NCBI GenBank assembly: GCA_030280995.1
Contig: JASXTE010000015.1
Location: 17,374,001 to 17,438,000 of the forward strand
DNA length: 64,000 nucleotides
Direction: 5' to 3'
Source of the DNA: Hemileia vastatrix
Taxonomy: Eukaryota; Basidiomycota; Pucciniomycetes; Pucciniales; Zaghouaniaceae
Under the pieces are notes generated by a model. It saw nothing but the letters and a program-made list of their open reading frames with translations. It did no database searches and was not told the DNA's origin. Below are positions 1-10,586 of the stretch, piece after piece. Numbering within the stretch: the first letter of the stretch is position 1; each line of letters opens with the position of its first letter. A program made the translations under genes and the position numbers.

Positions 1-1
1 A

Positions 2-490
2 GTAGAAGAGGACAGAAATGTTCTATCTATTGCTAAAATTAATTATCAACTATCTTAGATCCCTGAATTAAGGAATAAATTATCTGATCTTGAGAAAAAG
101 GTTTCTACATTACAAGCTATTCATGATGACAATTGTGATGAGTTAAGAAATAATACTAAACTTTCTGTTAATTATAAAAATAAACAGCCTGAACAGGGTG
201 TTTCTTCTCTCACTTGTAATGCCCCAATTAAACCAGTTGATAACTTGTCTGAGAGGTCTGGTGCTTCAAACAAAAAGTATTTTGATACTCACAATGAGCC
301 ATCTGCCTCTGTCAGTTATGAAATATCTGAACACCTTTCAAGACTTCAAGAATTGATTACCTTGAATAATTCAAACCATAAGGCTGACCACCCTAGCAGT
401 AATAAAAACTGGCCTAAACTGGACCAATACCCTACCTTTGATGGTGATTCTTTATCTGATTGACAACACTTTATCCAAAGAATTGATAAT
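2..490 (+). pseudogene. Gag N-terminal region of element A, broken by two stops
   Basis: This reading frame is in phase with the long Gag-Pol frame starting at 491 but is cut by TAG at 56-58 and TGA at 461-463. The 461 stop lies where the related Gag at 17377-18510 has tryptophan (context DSSSDWQQF), so TGG became TGA. The upstream part is lysine- and glutamate-rich and probably coiled coil, like the matching part of element B. It is the structural, particle-forming part of the polyprotein. The 5' end lies outside the window, so the true start is unknown. Confidence 0.75.
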
Positions 491-3400
491 TTGAAGAAGT
501 CATATAAATTACCAGATGAAGAAATTGTTTCTAATTTAATTTCTTTATTCTCCAATGTAGCCTTAATGTGGTATGAATCTATTTTATTGGATGATATCCA
601 TTATACATGGAATGAATGGAAAACCTTGATTGAGAATCAGTTTGGTGGTTCAAAATTTAGATTGGCTCAACAGAGATTGTATGAGAACTCTAAATATATC
701 TCTTCCTCTGTTGATAAACCAATTGTTTTTCTTATGAAAGTAACAAAAATCCTGAGAGCTATTGATCCAAAAATGGATTATGATATTTGGAGAGATAAAA
801 TTCTTTATAAATTACCAAATTCTCTAAGAGATTTAATTGTGGCTAGAGCTGAGCATGTAAAGGAACATTCTTCTTTTATTAATATCTGTAATGAAGTATT
901 ACTTAACCATCGATATGAACCAAAGAATTATCCTATGAAATCTTATCATGATCAGAGTAAGCCCTCTACCAGACCTCCAGAAAAACCTGGTAAACCCTTT
1001 GCCCCAGTTGCACCCGAAAAATATGCAACTAAAACTTGTTTTAAATGTAACAAACCTTGGCAGAAGGGCCATGTGTGTGACAAGAAAATTCATCTTGTTG
1101 AACAAACTGCAGACACTGAGGATGCTGATGTTGATCTCAATGATTCTTCCAGTGACTGTGACAATAATATCTCCTATGAAAATGACTCCCTTAAGGATGT
1201 CTTAATGTTGGAACAAGATGTGCAATATTTAGACAATATTTCTGAGGAGTGTAATTTAGATTTATCTTCAGTAGAAAATGCTGAAATCATTAAAGATATT
1301 ACTGACAGCTCTATATCCATATCCCCTTTGAAGGCACCAGTTATCATTAATGGTAAAAATGTTGAGGTTGTTCTTGACTCTGGTGCTGGAGGAAGTGTGG
1401 TGTCTGAAAAGGCACTGGATTCAGTGGATAAAGATTATATGGATAAATTATTACCTATGACATGTGAAAAATGGAGAGGTTATGGCTCTATTTTGTGTCC
1501 CATTGGCAAATACAAAGCCACTGTATTCTTCAAATATAATGGTGGTTTTGTCAGAGCTGTTTGTGAATTTGTTGTCATGAGAGATGATAATTTGAGCAAT
1601 TGGTTTATTATGGGTAATGACATTCTGACCATGTTTGGTGTAAAATTGGACCCTGCCAATAATTGCTTCACATTGGGATTGAATGGCAAAAGGAAATTCA
1701 AAATTTCTTCCCCTAGAAGATCTTCTGCATATTTGTTAAAGTCTTGTAACTCATTAATTCAATGTACAGGTAGACCAACAAATGAAATGGATAGTTTATT
1801 AACTGAAATAAATACTGCTTCTTTTGGTGATCAATTAACTAGTGAGCAGAAGGATTCTATAATTGCCTCAATTACCTCTTTTCCTATGGCTTTTGCTCAT
1901 GGTTCTCATGTCCTAGGAGTTGTTAAGGATGAAATGAAAATTACTTTATCCTGTAACTTGAGTGATATTCCTCCTAGTCTTAAGAAAAAACCATATCCTG
2001 CTTCTTCAACAAAAAGAAAGGATATTGAATATAATATTTCTACCTTATTAAAAATGAATATAATTGAGAAAGTGAATGTCACCCCAAAATATTGTGTCAT
2101 ATCCCCAGTCTTAATTTCTTATGAAAAAGATAAGGCTGGATTATGTGGAGATTACAGAGCATTAAACACTTATACTGTGGATGATATTTATCCTTTGCCC
2201 AGAATTAATTCAATTCATGCTACCTTACAGGGTGCAAAATTTATTAGTTGTCTGGATGGCAATAAAGGTTATCATCAAATTCCTGTTGAGAAAAATTCAC
2301 AAAATTTTTTACCAATTGCTACTCATATGGGAATATATAAGTATGTTAGGATGCCATTTGGCCCTAAAAATGCTCCTTCAGTTTTTCAAAAAGTCATGGA
2401 TAACACTTTCCATCAAGAAATAATTGAAGGATGGCTCATGGTTTATATTGATGACATTATAATTTTTTCTAAAACTTTTGATGAACATATGATTCACTTA
2501 AATAGAGTTTTCCAAAAAATGGATGAAATCAATATGACCTTGTCCTTAAAAAAGTGTAAATTTGGTTTTCAATCCTTGAAAGTCCTTGGCCATGTTGTGT
2601 CAGGCTTACAAATTTGTGTAGACCAAAACAAAGTTGCTGCCATTCAAAATGTGAAAGCACCAACTTCTGTAAGAGAAATCCAAAGTTTTTTGGGTATTTG
2701 TGGCTATTATAGACACTATATTAAAAATTATAAGGTCATAGCCTTGCCTCTTACAAAACTTACCAGAAAAGATGTTGCCTTTCTCTGGAATAATGACTGT
2801 CAAAAAGCTTTTGATACATTAAAAAGTTGCTTAATGAAAGCCCCTATATTGGCTCTTCCAGATTTCAACAAAACTTTTGTCCTATACACAGATGCTAGCT
2901 TTGTTGGTCTGGGTGCTGCCCTTCACCAAAAACAAATTATTTATGATAAATCCTCAGAGGTTGTAATTTGTTATATTTCAAGAACCTTAAGAAATATTGA
3001 ATTGAAATATGGTGCCACTCAATTAGAGTGCTTAGCAGTTGTTTGGGCTCTTGAAAAACTTCATTACTACCTAGATGACCAGAAGTTTGAACTGGTAACT
3101 GACTGTAGTGCTGTGAAGTCCCTCTTAAACCTGAAGACACCAAATAGACATATGTTTAGGTGGCAACTGGCTGTTCAAGAGTACAGGGGAAGAATGACAA
3201 TTTTCCATAGAGCTGGAAATGTTCACTCCAATGTTGATATGCTTTCAAGACTACCCCCACCTAATAATGACTCCAATCTTGCCTATGTCCCTGAGGATGA
3301 TAACATTCACATTTATGGTATATATATTGTGGACATGGAGGAAGAATTGTTGCAATTAATTCTTGATTCATATGAAAAATATTCTGATTTGAATAAATTG

Positions 3401-4885
3401 TTTACTATCTTGAATGATCCAAAGAATGCTTCAATTCAAGCATTAATAAAAACTCTCCCACCAAAGTACCAAACTGCTTTGACTAAAGGAAAGTTTTCAA
3501 TTGATGATGGTTATATTTATTACAGGAGAAAACTTACTAATGTAATTGTTATTTCTCCTTCAATGAAAGAAATCATCTTAAAATTATGTCATGATGACAT
3601 ATTAGCTGGTCATTTTGATCTAGAAAAAACTATGGTCAGGATTAACAACACTGCATGGTGGGCTAATATGTCTGAAGACACAAAATTATATGTTGAATCT
3701 TGTGATTCTTGCCAAAATTCTAAAAGATTGACTGGTAAAAGAGCAGGATTAATGCAACATATTAAAGCAACTGATGCTCCTTGGCAAATCATTAATATGG
3801 ATTTTGTCACTGGTCTTCCTGTAGCAGGGAAAGACAGTTATAATTCTTGCTGGGTTATAGTGGACAGATTCACTAAAATGTGTAAATTCATTCCTACCCA
3901 CAAAGATGTTTCCACCAAAGATTTAGCCTTTTTGTGGTGGTCACATATGTTTAATATTGTTGGATTTCCAAAAGCCATCATATCTGATAGAGACCCAAAG
4001 TTTACTTCTGAATTTTGGATGTCTTTGATGGATATATGTGGTTGTGAGTTGAAATTATCCACTGCCCACCATCCTCAAACTGATGGACTGGCTGAAAGGA
4101 TGATTCAAACCTTGGAAGATATGATTAGAAGGTATTGTGCCTTTAGATTAGAATATAAAGACAATGACAGATTTACACATGACTGGGTAACCTTACTTCC
4201 AGGTCTTGAATTTGCTTATAATAGCACTCTTCATTCTGTCACTGAGAAAAAGCCTTTTGAGCTATGGCTAGGTTATGTTCCAAGTACTCCTGCTCAAATA
4301 CTCAATAACAAATTACCAAAGTTTGAATTACATCCTGGTGTGAAGTCTTTTCTCCAAATGCAGCAACTGTGCAGAAAACATGCCCAAAGTTGTATTGATA
4401 AAGCATTTGAATATGAGAAAAAGAGATGGGATAAATCCCATAAAGAGCACAATTTTAAAAAGGGTGATGAAGTTCTAATATCTACAGTTCACTTCAATTT
4501 ACAAGGCAATAACAAATTAAAGGATCCATTTGTAGGACCATTTGTTGTTAAAAGAATGGTGGGAGGTAATGCAGTAGAAGTTATATTGTATTCTCCTTAT
4601 GACAGAAAACATCCTGTTTTTCCCATTTTCCTCCTTAAACCTTATACTTCCAACAGTGACTTATTTCCTAAGAGAAGGGGAAGACCCAAGAAAAATCCTC
4701 AGGAAGTCACAGAAATTGCAGAAATTGATAAAATTCTTAATGACAGAGTTATCACCTCTGAAAAAGGTATTGAATATTTATTGAGATATAAAAATAAATC
4801 ATCTGAGCATGATAAATGGATACCTGGAAAAGAGATTTCTAACCTTTCCACTCTATTAAAAAAGTATAAAAAGAAAAAAGCTTAG
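491..4885 (+). CDS. Gag-Pol polyprotein of chromovirus A (long open part)
   Basis: 1464 codons. Residues 1-150 are the retrotransposon Gag capsid region. A zinc knuckle begins at C183 (derived spacing CX2CX7HXC). The aspartic protease has D296-S-G. The reverse transcriptase carries a YIDD box at about 652-655, and RNase H starts with TDAS (D801). Integrase has the zinc-binding H/C region near 1035-1080 and catalytic D1104, D1166 and E1202. A C-terminal chromodomain (about 1411-1458, with YLLRYKNK and WIP) follows a basic GRPKK stretch. The polyprotein would form the particle, copy the RNA and integrate it, with the chromodomain guiding targeting to modified histones (family knowledge). The first methionine is only the first after a nonsense codon; the native start lies upstream of the window. 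Length and domain order are normal for fungal chromoviruses. Catalytic residues appear intact. Confidence 0.9.
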   Translation: MKKSYKLPDEEIVSNLISLFSNVALMWYESILLDDIHYTWNEWKTLIENQFGGSKFRLAQQRLYENSKYISSSVDKPIVFLMKVTKILRAIDPKMDYDIWRDKILYKLPNSLRDLIVARAEHVKEHSSFINICNEVLLNHRYEPKNYPMKSYHDQSKPSTRPPEKPGKPFAPVAPEKYATKTCFKCNKPWQKGHVCDKKIHLVEQTADTEDADVDLNDSSSDCDNNISYENDSLKDVLMLEQDVQYLDNISEECNLDLSSVENAEIIKDITDSSISISPLKAPVIINGKNVEVVLDSGAGGSVVSEKALDSVDKDYMDKLLPMTCEKWRGYGSILCPIGKYKATVFFKYNGGFVRAVCEFVVMRDDNLSNWFIMGNDILTMFGVKLDPANNCFTLGLNGKRKFKISSPRRSSAYLLKSCNSLIQCTGRPTNEMDSLLTEINTASFGDQLTSEQKDSIIASITSFPMAFAHGSHVLGVVKDEMKITLSCNLSDIPPSLKKKPYPASSTKRKDIEYNISTLLKMNIIEKVNVTPKYCVISPVLISYEKDKAGLCGDYRALNTYTVDDIYPLPRINSIHATLQGAKFISCLDGNKGYHQIPVEKNSQNFLPIATHMGIYKYVRMPFGPKNAPSVFQKVMDNTFHQEIIEGWLMVYIDDIIIFSKTFDEHMIHLNRVFQKMDEINMTLSLKKCKFGFQSLKVLGHVVSGLQICVDQNKVAAIQNVKAPTSVREIQSFLGICGYYRHYIKNYKVIALPLTKLTRKDVAFLWNNDCQKAFDTLKSCLMKAPILALPDFNKTFVLYTDASFVGLGAALHQKQIIYDKSSEVVICYISRTLRNIELKYGATQLECLAVVWALEKLHYYLDDQKFELVTDCSAVKSLLNLKTPNRHMFRWQLAVQEYRGRMTIFHRAGNVHSNVDMLSRLPPPNNDSNLAYVPEDDNIHIYGIYIVDMEEELLQLILDSYEKYSDLNKLFTILNDPKNASIQALIKTLPPKYQTALTKGKFSIDDGYIYYRRKLTNVIVISPSMKEIILKLCHDDILAGHFDLEKTMVRINNTAWWANMSEDTKLYVESCDSCQNSKRLTGKRAGLMQHIKATDAPWQIINMDFVTGLPVAGKDSYNSCWVIVDRFTKMCKFIPTHKDVSTKDLAFLWWSHMFNIVGFPKAIISDRDPKFTSEFWMSLMDICGCELKLSTAHHPQTDGLAERMIQTLEDMIRRYCAFRLEYKDNDRFTHDWVTLLPGLEFAYNSTLHSVTEKKPFELWLGYVPSTPAQILNNKLPKFELHPGVKSFLQMQQLCRKHAQSCIDKAFEYEKKRWDKSHKEHNFKKGDEVLISTVHFNLQGNNKLKDPFVGPFVVKRMVGGNAVEVILYSPYDRKHPVFPIFLLKPYTSNSDLFPKRRGRPKKNPQEVTEIAEIDKILNDRVITSEKGIEYLLRYKNKSSEHDKWIPGKEISNLSTLLKKYKKKKA

Positions 4886-4906
4886 CATTTTTTTATTGTT
4901 TTTTTT

Positions 4907-4918
4907 AGAGTGAGGGAG
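4907..4918 (+). promoter_or_regulatory. Polypurine tract of element A
   Basis: Purine run AGAGTGAGGGAG directly before the LTR start TGTCAGCC. The same run precedes the 3' LTR of element B on the other strand (13607-13618). By position it primes plus-strand DNA synthesis. Confidence 0.8.
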
Positions 4919-6012
4919 TGTCAGCCAGGCTGTACCAGGAGCCCATTAAAACTTATGTTAAGTCATTGGACCTGAAAGAGGGCAAAAATTTATGCTTTTT
5001 ATGTATATAAATTAATATTTCATTGCATAATAAAATTAAGTACAAATTACCTTATTAAATAAAATTAAAATAAGGGTTATATTTATTTTATTATGTTATT
5101 AATTATATACTATTAAAATAAACATAAATTATATTATATTCTATAAAAAATTGGGCGCATTTTTATGTATTTAAATAATTATAAAATAATAATTAATTAA
5201 TTATAATATTATATTATACTTATAAGGCAAAATGTTGACTTATAATAATATTAATTAATTATTAGACCCTTATAATAATTTATACATTATTATCCCTGAT
5301 TTTTGGGAGCTTCTGTGGCTCAAAATTGTGTAATTAAATTTATTAAAACATTTAAACTAATTACATTCTCATATTTTAATCTAAAATAATTACTTATATT
5401 AATTGTATGAATTAAAATAGTAATATATTACATTCCACTTTAAAATAGTACTGCACAATACTTATTTTAAATTACATTAGTTATTTTTTATATGTCTTGT
5501 ACTTACTTATGCATAATATCCAGGGGGAATTAATACTGGTGAAATATTGACTACTGCATTTCAACAAATTAGTACATTTTTTATTTCTCACCCCTTACAT
5601 TTACTCATAAATTATTGTATTTACTTTTGTGGCGCTTCAGAGGGCCCCTTGGCTATATAAGGGCCTTGGGAACCCCCTTCAGCTGCATCACTTACATTAT
5701 TACAATTTATTTACACTTATATATTTTTATACACGTATTGATTCCTTTTCTTTTAACTAGTAATACATTTAGTTGAAATAAAATAAATAAATACTATATA
5801 CAAAATCTTAAGGTTGCGGTAAGAACATTAAACTATAATACTTGACTGCTGCACATTGAAATTAAAATACTTACATTACAATAATATTAAGACTACTCAC
5901 TTTATATATTAAATTTTTTTCCCTTTTTTGAATCCTTCCCTCTTTTCCTCTTTACATTCTTAGTCTTCTTGTGTCTCTTTCTCCTTTTTCTTCTTTCTTC
6001 TTCCACTTTCTA
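4919..6012 (+). repeat. 3' LTR of element A
   Basis: Starts TGTCAGCCAGGCTGTACC and ends near CTAGACGACCG. The same beginning, middle and end recur inverted at 32719-33966. This includes GGCTATATAA followed by the start of the transcribed part, and a closing pyrimidine-rich stretch (TTCTTCTTCC) before CTAGAC. About 1.1 kb. The terminal dinucleotide is not a clean CA, so the end is placed by the limit of similarity. Confidence 0.8.
5650..5662 (+). promoter_or_regulatory. TATA-type promoter of LTR A
   Basis: GGCTATATAAGGG sits just after a GC-richer patch (GGCGCTTCAGAGGGCCCC) in an otherwise AT-rich LTR. The same arrangement, CCTATATAAAG after GGGCCCC, occurs at 33056-33066 in the inverted A-type LTR. 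Expected to start transcription about 25-30 bp downstream (inference). Confidence 0.6.
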
Positions 6013-6366
6013 GACGACCGCGCTGATAGGATTAATATATGAGAAAATTCCATAAGTAACGTAATTGGCATCATTTGATTCAGTGTGAATTCGGTTATGA
6101 AATCCAGAATGAGTGATTATAACATTTGAAAACATTAGATAATCACTTCTAATATCTTCCCATTCAGAGTCGCACCAATTTTGTATTCCAAGTCTCATAG
6201 CAAGTTCATGATTTTTTTCAAAAGCTTTATTGCAGAGTTTTTTAAGTCAAAGAGCAAGAAATGAATTAAATGAAGGTAATGTATTCCGTTTTCGAAAATC
6301 ATTATCTAATTCAGCTTTAGATAAAGATCTGAGTAAAGAATATATGCCTATATAATTAAATTCAGT
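6010..6366 (-). pseudogene. Fragment resembling a fungal TET/JBP-like 2OG-Fe(II) oxygenase
   Basis: A minus-strand frame of about 118 codons with one in-frame TGA (6247-6249). After that stop it reads through an asparagine- and histidine-containing stretch (FHNRIHTESND), then YVTYGIFSYI, and breaks exactly where LTR A begins. This resembles the iron-binding H-x-D/E strand and following beta strand of the expanded fungal TET/JBP oxygenase family. Those genes often travel with KDZ-type DNA transposons (family knowledge). The family match is from pattern recognition only, without a search. It may instead be an unrelated decayed gene. The rest of the reading frame should lie on the far side of element A, outside the window. 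Confidence 0.4.
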
Positions 6367-6446
6367 AATATGATATTAAAAAGTCCAGAAAATTTTTTAA
6401 ACATACCAAGAGAAAAACCTTTATCAAATCAATCATTAAGGAAGAT

Positions 6447-6590
6447 TGAGGGGGGGGGGTAGGGGGGTTTTGAGGGGGGATTGGGGGGGTTAGAGGTGGA
6501 TTGAAGGGGGTTTGGAGGGGGTTTGGAGGGGGTTTGGAGGGGGTTTGGAGGGGGGATTTGGGGGATTTGGAGGGGGGTTGGAAAGGAATG
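6447..6590 (+). repeat. G-rich minisatellite
   Basis: Opens with runs of 6-10 G. It is followed by at least four near-identical 11-bp units built from GGTTTGGAGGG, then shorter GGGGGATTTGG variants. The plus strand is G-rich enough to form quadruplexes. Proline-rich frames on the minus strand here are by-products of the repeat, not genes. Confidence 0.85.
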
Positions 6591-7195
6591 AGGGGAGGAA
6601 ATGAGGACACCAACAAGGGGGAGAAAGGGAGAGATGAGACCAAAGAGTGAGAAAAGGAAGGTTAGAGTGAGCCAAGGATGGGGGAATAAGGCAGCCAAAG
6701 GGGGGAAAAGGGGGATATATCCATTCCTAGGAGAGGGTAAAGGTGGGAAAAAGCCCAGGCCAAGGGGGGATAAAGAATAGGATGAATGAGAGAAAAGAGG
6801 GAAGGGAGAGAGAAAAAAAGGTTAATTTTACCTATAAATTTAAATAAAACCACTTACAAAAAAAACCAAAAAAAAACCCAAAAAAAAATTAGCAAAAAAT
6901 TAAGTAAAAATGAAAAAATGACTTACCTGGAGAGATGAGTTGAGAAAAAAGAAATAGAATTGAAATTGTTTGAGTGATGTAAGAAGAGAGGAGGAAACAG
7001 ATATGATTGAAGAAAAAAAAGAGAGCAACTGAAAAAATATGCGATTTCATGTTGAGTTGATGAAAGAAAACACAGAGAGTTAAAAAAAAATACTTTAACA
7101 GCAAATTCAAAAACAAAATAAATATGCAAAAAAAATACCATTCTCAGTGAATAAAACATGCAAATTGATCATTTGAAGAGTATGAAAAAAAAAAA
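6591..7195. other. Purine-rich and A-rich spacer, no gene seen
   Basis: The plus strand is strongly purine-rich to about 6830 (GGGGAAAAGGGGG-type runs), then A-rich with oligo-A tracts. Frames on the minus strand are low-complexity (proline-, then phenylalanine/leucine-rich) and show no domain. It may be the decayed end of the Harbinger element to its right. Confidence 0.5.
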
Positions 7196-8420
7196 TTAAA
7201 ATTGCATTGAAAAATGTTGGAGTGTTATTGGAAGAATTTTTGCCCTTATACTAGCTGATTGAGAAATAGAAGTGTTGGATATAGTTGGAGGTGAATAAAC
7301 TTGTTCATCTTTATACAGCTCTAACCATTGATCTTTGAGGTCAGCAAGTAGGTTATGAAGTATAGTGCAACACAGAATCCAGTTGATCACCGCCTCCATT
7401 TCAGATTTATTTCTAAGAGGACTTCTTAATTCCCTTAAACTAGAAAAACAGCCTTTCAAGATTCCAATAGAATGTTCAATATGGACTCTTGACTTTGCCA
7501 AATGATTGTTGAACTTGGCATTTTAACTGTCTTCTGAAGCTTCTCCCCAAAAAGCAGGAAGTACATAATTTCCATTTGCATAAGCAGAATCTGCAAGAAG
7601 ATATTGATCTTCATCAAAGAATTTTTCAGGTTCATTTGAAATTTACATTCTTTGGAAGATGTAGGAGTCATTACTTGAGCCAGGATAGCCAGAGAAAAAT
7701 GATAAAAAAAATTTTTGTTTACATCACATATAAGCTGAATAGAAATTGAATATCTATAAAGAAGATACAGTTGTTTGTGTTAGTTTAAAAGAGAATGAAA
7801 GGAGTTAAAAATAATCTACCTCTTTTTAGGGTCAAAGTAATTGTTTCCACCTTGAGCAGGTTTCTGGCTCAAAGGAATAGTAGTACTATCAAAAAAACCA
7901 ATACATCCTGGGAAGCCCTCTGCTTGCATAACCTGAGATGATTCAAGTCGCTCTTCTTTTGTCGGACAGGTGAGAAGTTGAGATTCCAAGGAGTTGATGG
8001 CAGTGATGCATCATTTGGTATAAGTGTTAACTGAACCATACCCTAAATCAAAGACATTTTCTAAATGTTTCAAAGCGGCTCCGTTACCATTAGAACCCAA
8101 ACGACATAGTGTGATGGCCAATTGAATTGTAGGATGTTGTTGTTCTTTTTGAGAATTATTGTGAAATATGGGATGATCCTGAATAAGCTCAAGAAATTAA
8201 AGGAAACATTCCTGAGAAGTCCTGAACAACAGATAGGTTAAGAAGTGTTTTTGGATGGTGTACTTGAGGATTTCTTGGAAGAAGGTAACGTTTCCTGGCC
8301 ATTTTTGATAAATAAAAAAAAGAAAATTTTCTTCAAGATCAGAGTCAAAGAGGAGATAAAGAGCTATGAAAGTCATTGCTTGATGTAGCTTATCATGATT
8401 TGAGAGCAAGGAAGGCATGA
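7196..8420 (-). pseudogene. PIF/Harbinger-type DDE transposase, degenerate
   Basis: Read on the minus strand, fragments follow in the order expected for a Harbinger (DDE_Tnp_4-like) transposase. First comes a helical N-terminal part ending HPTIQLAITLCRLGSNGNG. The first catalytic aspartate is in GCIGFFDSTTIPL (about 7920) and the second in LLADSAYANGNYVLPAFW (about 7580). The glutamate region is SRVHIEHSIGILKGCF (about 7470-7500), followed by the CCTILHNLL helix. A GT-AG intron of about 67 nt lies at about 7756-7822. Damage includes TAA near 8197, TGA near 8012, a TGA near 7643, TAA near 7521 and at least one frameshift in a T run near 7705. It would have cut and pasted its own DNA together with a Myb-like partner protein, which I do not see here. 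Confidence 0.75.
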
Positions 8421-8617
8421 CTCTTATATGGTATAAAAATGTAAATGATGTATGATGTTTTGAGTTATGAAGTGTTATGCTGAAGAGTGCTGTGTATGAA
8501 TGGTATGATTCTGACAAATCAGTGAAATCAGCACTTTTGGTTGAGAAAGTGCGGATTTGAGTGAAATAAGTGACTTTTTCATTTTGAAATCCACCAGTGT
8601 TGGGGCTAGTGTGTTTT

Positions 8618-8665
8618 GGAAATCTGCACTTAGATAAGTGCAGATTTGCCAGAACTGACACCCCC
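8618..8665 (+). repeat. Palindromic right end of the Harbinger relic (candidate terminal repeat)
   Basis: Contains AAATCTGCACTTA and its inverse TAAGTGCAGATTT a few bases apart. It ends GAACTGACACCCCC followed by TAA, the usual 3-bp TAA/TTA target duplication of PIF/Harbinger elements. I could not find a matching left terminal repeat between 6000 and 7200, so the boundary is provisional. Confidence 0.45.
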
Positions 8666-8668
8666 TAA

Positions 8669-10586
8669 TATATGTTTTCCATTGAATATAAAAAATTGGA
8701 ATATATATCATTAAATCAATTATTGACTCTTTCTAAAATTAAGAAAGTCCTAAAAAATCAAACATAAATCATTACATTAATCAATGAATTATTTCAATTT
8801 GTGGCTACCATGATATTGAACCAGTTAATAAATAGGTATCAATAAAGGTGCAAAAAGGTTTTCTGAGGAAATTAAATTTAATTTAATTTTTTCTGTATAA
8901 ACCTTGTTTAAAGAATTGGTTATAAGGGTCTATTTTATACTGAAAATGATTAAAATATAAATTCCCATTATGTACCAATAAACTAATTTATCATTCTTAA
9001 TGATAAAAAAAATCTCATATAGCATAAACAAATGCACCATTATAAAAATGTAGTGGATTTGTTATTGCCAAGTGGGTAAAAGACAGATCAATAACTCTAT
9101 GAATTTATAGAGGCTATTGGTGTCAGTTTCACATGATAATTATTGCATACCAATTAATTTTTGATAGATACAAAACAACTTTCAATACCAGATTCAGAAA
9201 ACAAATTTGTTGATTTTGACTGGTGGTTTCAAGGAAGAAATCATCATTGAAGTCTATTAAAAATTCATGAAAATAGAAATATCTACTGAAGATGAATCAA
9301 TTTTTTATGAAAATCATAAGTTTTATTCATATTTTGAACATTATTTTTTAACATGAATATTTCACTTGTAGATTTATTTTCATAATAAATATATTTTGAC
9401 AGTAACTTAAATTAAAGTTAAGTTGAGCTGGATCAAGGTAAGACTCATTTGGTTGTTCAAGAAGATATACTCTTTCATCATAAATTGATATTTGCCAATG
9501 CTTATTATATTTGTAACAAATATTTTCTCCATACACTTTTATGTAACAGTGGCAAAGTGTTCCAGTGTTTTATAGAATTTCTACATGAGAAATAATTATC
9601 TCATATAAGGTCCTGGAGAGAAAATGCCTTATTTCATACTATTTTAAGAAAGTATCTTGAAAAAATAATTTATAAAGGTATGAAGCTACTCCAAAAGGTC
9701 TTTTATGGTTAAAATTAAATCTGTTACAAATGTTGTTATTTGTAAAATTTAATATTTAATAATTTAAAGCACTTTTTTGGAATCATTTCTCTAAGAATTT
9801 TGAAAAATCTTTATTATATACTTCATGGGTGTTCCAGATGAATGAGAGGCATATTATGCTTATTCATATAATAATAACTGATATAACCATGTGAGATGTT
9901 TTTTGGTAAATAAATAGATTAGTCTCAAAATTCTCTCTTCATCAGGCCATTTTATAAGAACAATTTTTATGATCAATATTCTATATAAAATGTTTCCAAT
10001 CTAATGAAGAATAACTCTCAAAATTAGGGTGATGGTCAAAATTTTTACTCATATTTTTTGAAGTATTTTGAGCAAAACTATTCTTTGTAAATTGAATCAG
10101 GAAAATGATAAAAATGTGAGAAAACTTTATATTATGAAATGAATATCTCAATTTTTGCAATTCTAATTCCTGTGAAATGGTCTCAATAAAATATCCAAAG
10201 AAAAATTTTCATTCACAAGTGGGAATAAAGAATTAAATTACTGAGAGTCTGATATTTCAAATCAAAGAGATTGATTAAAATATTCATATCACTCATCTTA
10301 AAATATGCAGAAATTTTATTCAAAAACATAATAAATTTCAGGATTTATGACTCATTCATTGCTTTAAAAGCAAGATTAAATAAAAGAAGTTGAAGTATAA
10401 TAAAGATAATTATCTAAAAAATTAGAATATTCAATTGAATCAACTTTTTAATTTGGCTTTATTTACATTGAAGTTTTATGTTCAGTCACCAGTGGTAATT
10501 ACAATACTTGTAGAGTCAGAGAAAGTATATACATAAAAAGATCTTATCAAATAATTAAAGTATCATGGCTTTAAGGAACATGAAAT
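8669..10586. other. AT-rich intergenic sequence, no gene seen
   Basis: About 1.9 kb with stops in all frames; the longest open stretches are near 60 codons and look random. No LTR, tRNA or domain signal recognised. Probably decayed repeat or flank. Confidence 0.5.

Larger units (their letters stand above)
1..6012 (+). mobile_element. Ty3/Gypsy chromovirus, family A (5' end outside window)
   Basis: LTR retrotransposon entering from the left edge. It holds the end of gag, then protease, reverse transcriptase, RNase H, integrase and a chromodomain in the order typical of Ty3/Gypsy chromoviruses. A polypurine tract and a 3' LTR follow. The 5' LTR, primer binding site and start of gag are not in the window. 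It is a close relative of the minus-strand element at 12835-21320 (same domain order, highly similar proteins, same LTR start TGTCAGCCAGGCT). Two in-frame stops in gag make this copy non-autonomous as it stands. Its right end abuts an oxygenase-like fragment, so it probably inserted into older coding sequence. The exact right edge (about 6012) is inferred by comparison with the A-type LTR at 32719-33966. Confidence 0.9.

Noticed and set aside
6362..6698. Proline-rich open frames on the minus strand
   Set aside because: They arise from the G-rich minisatellite in several frames at once, which is a composition effect.
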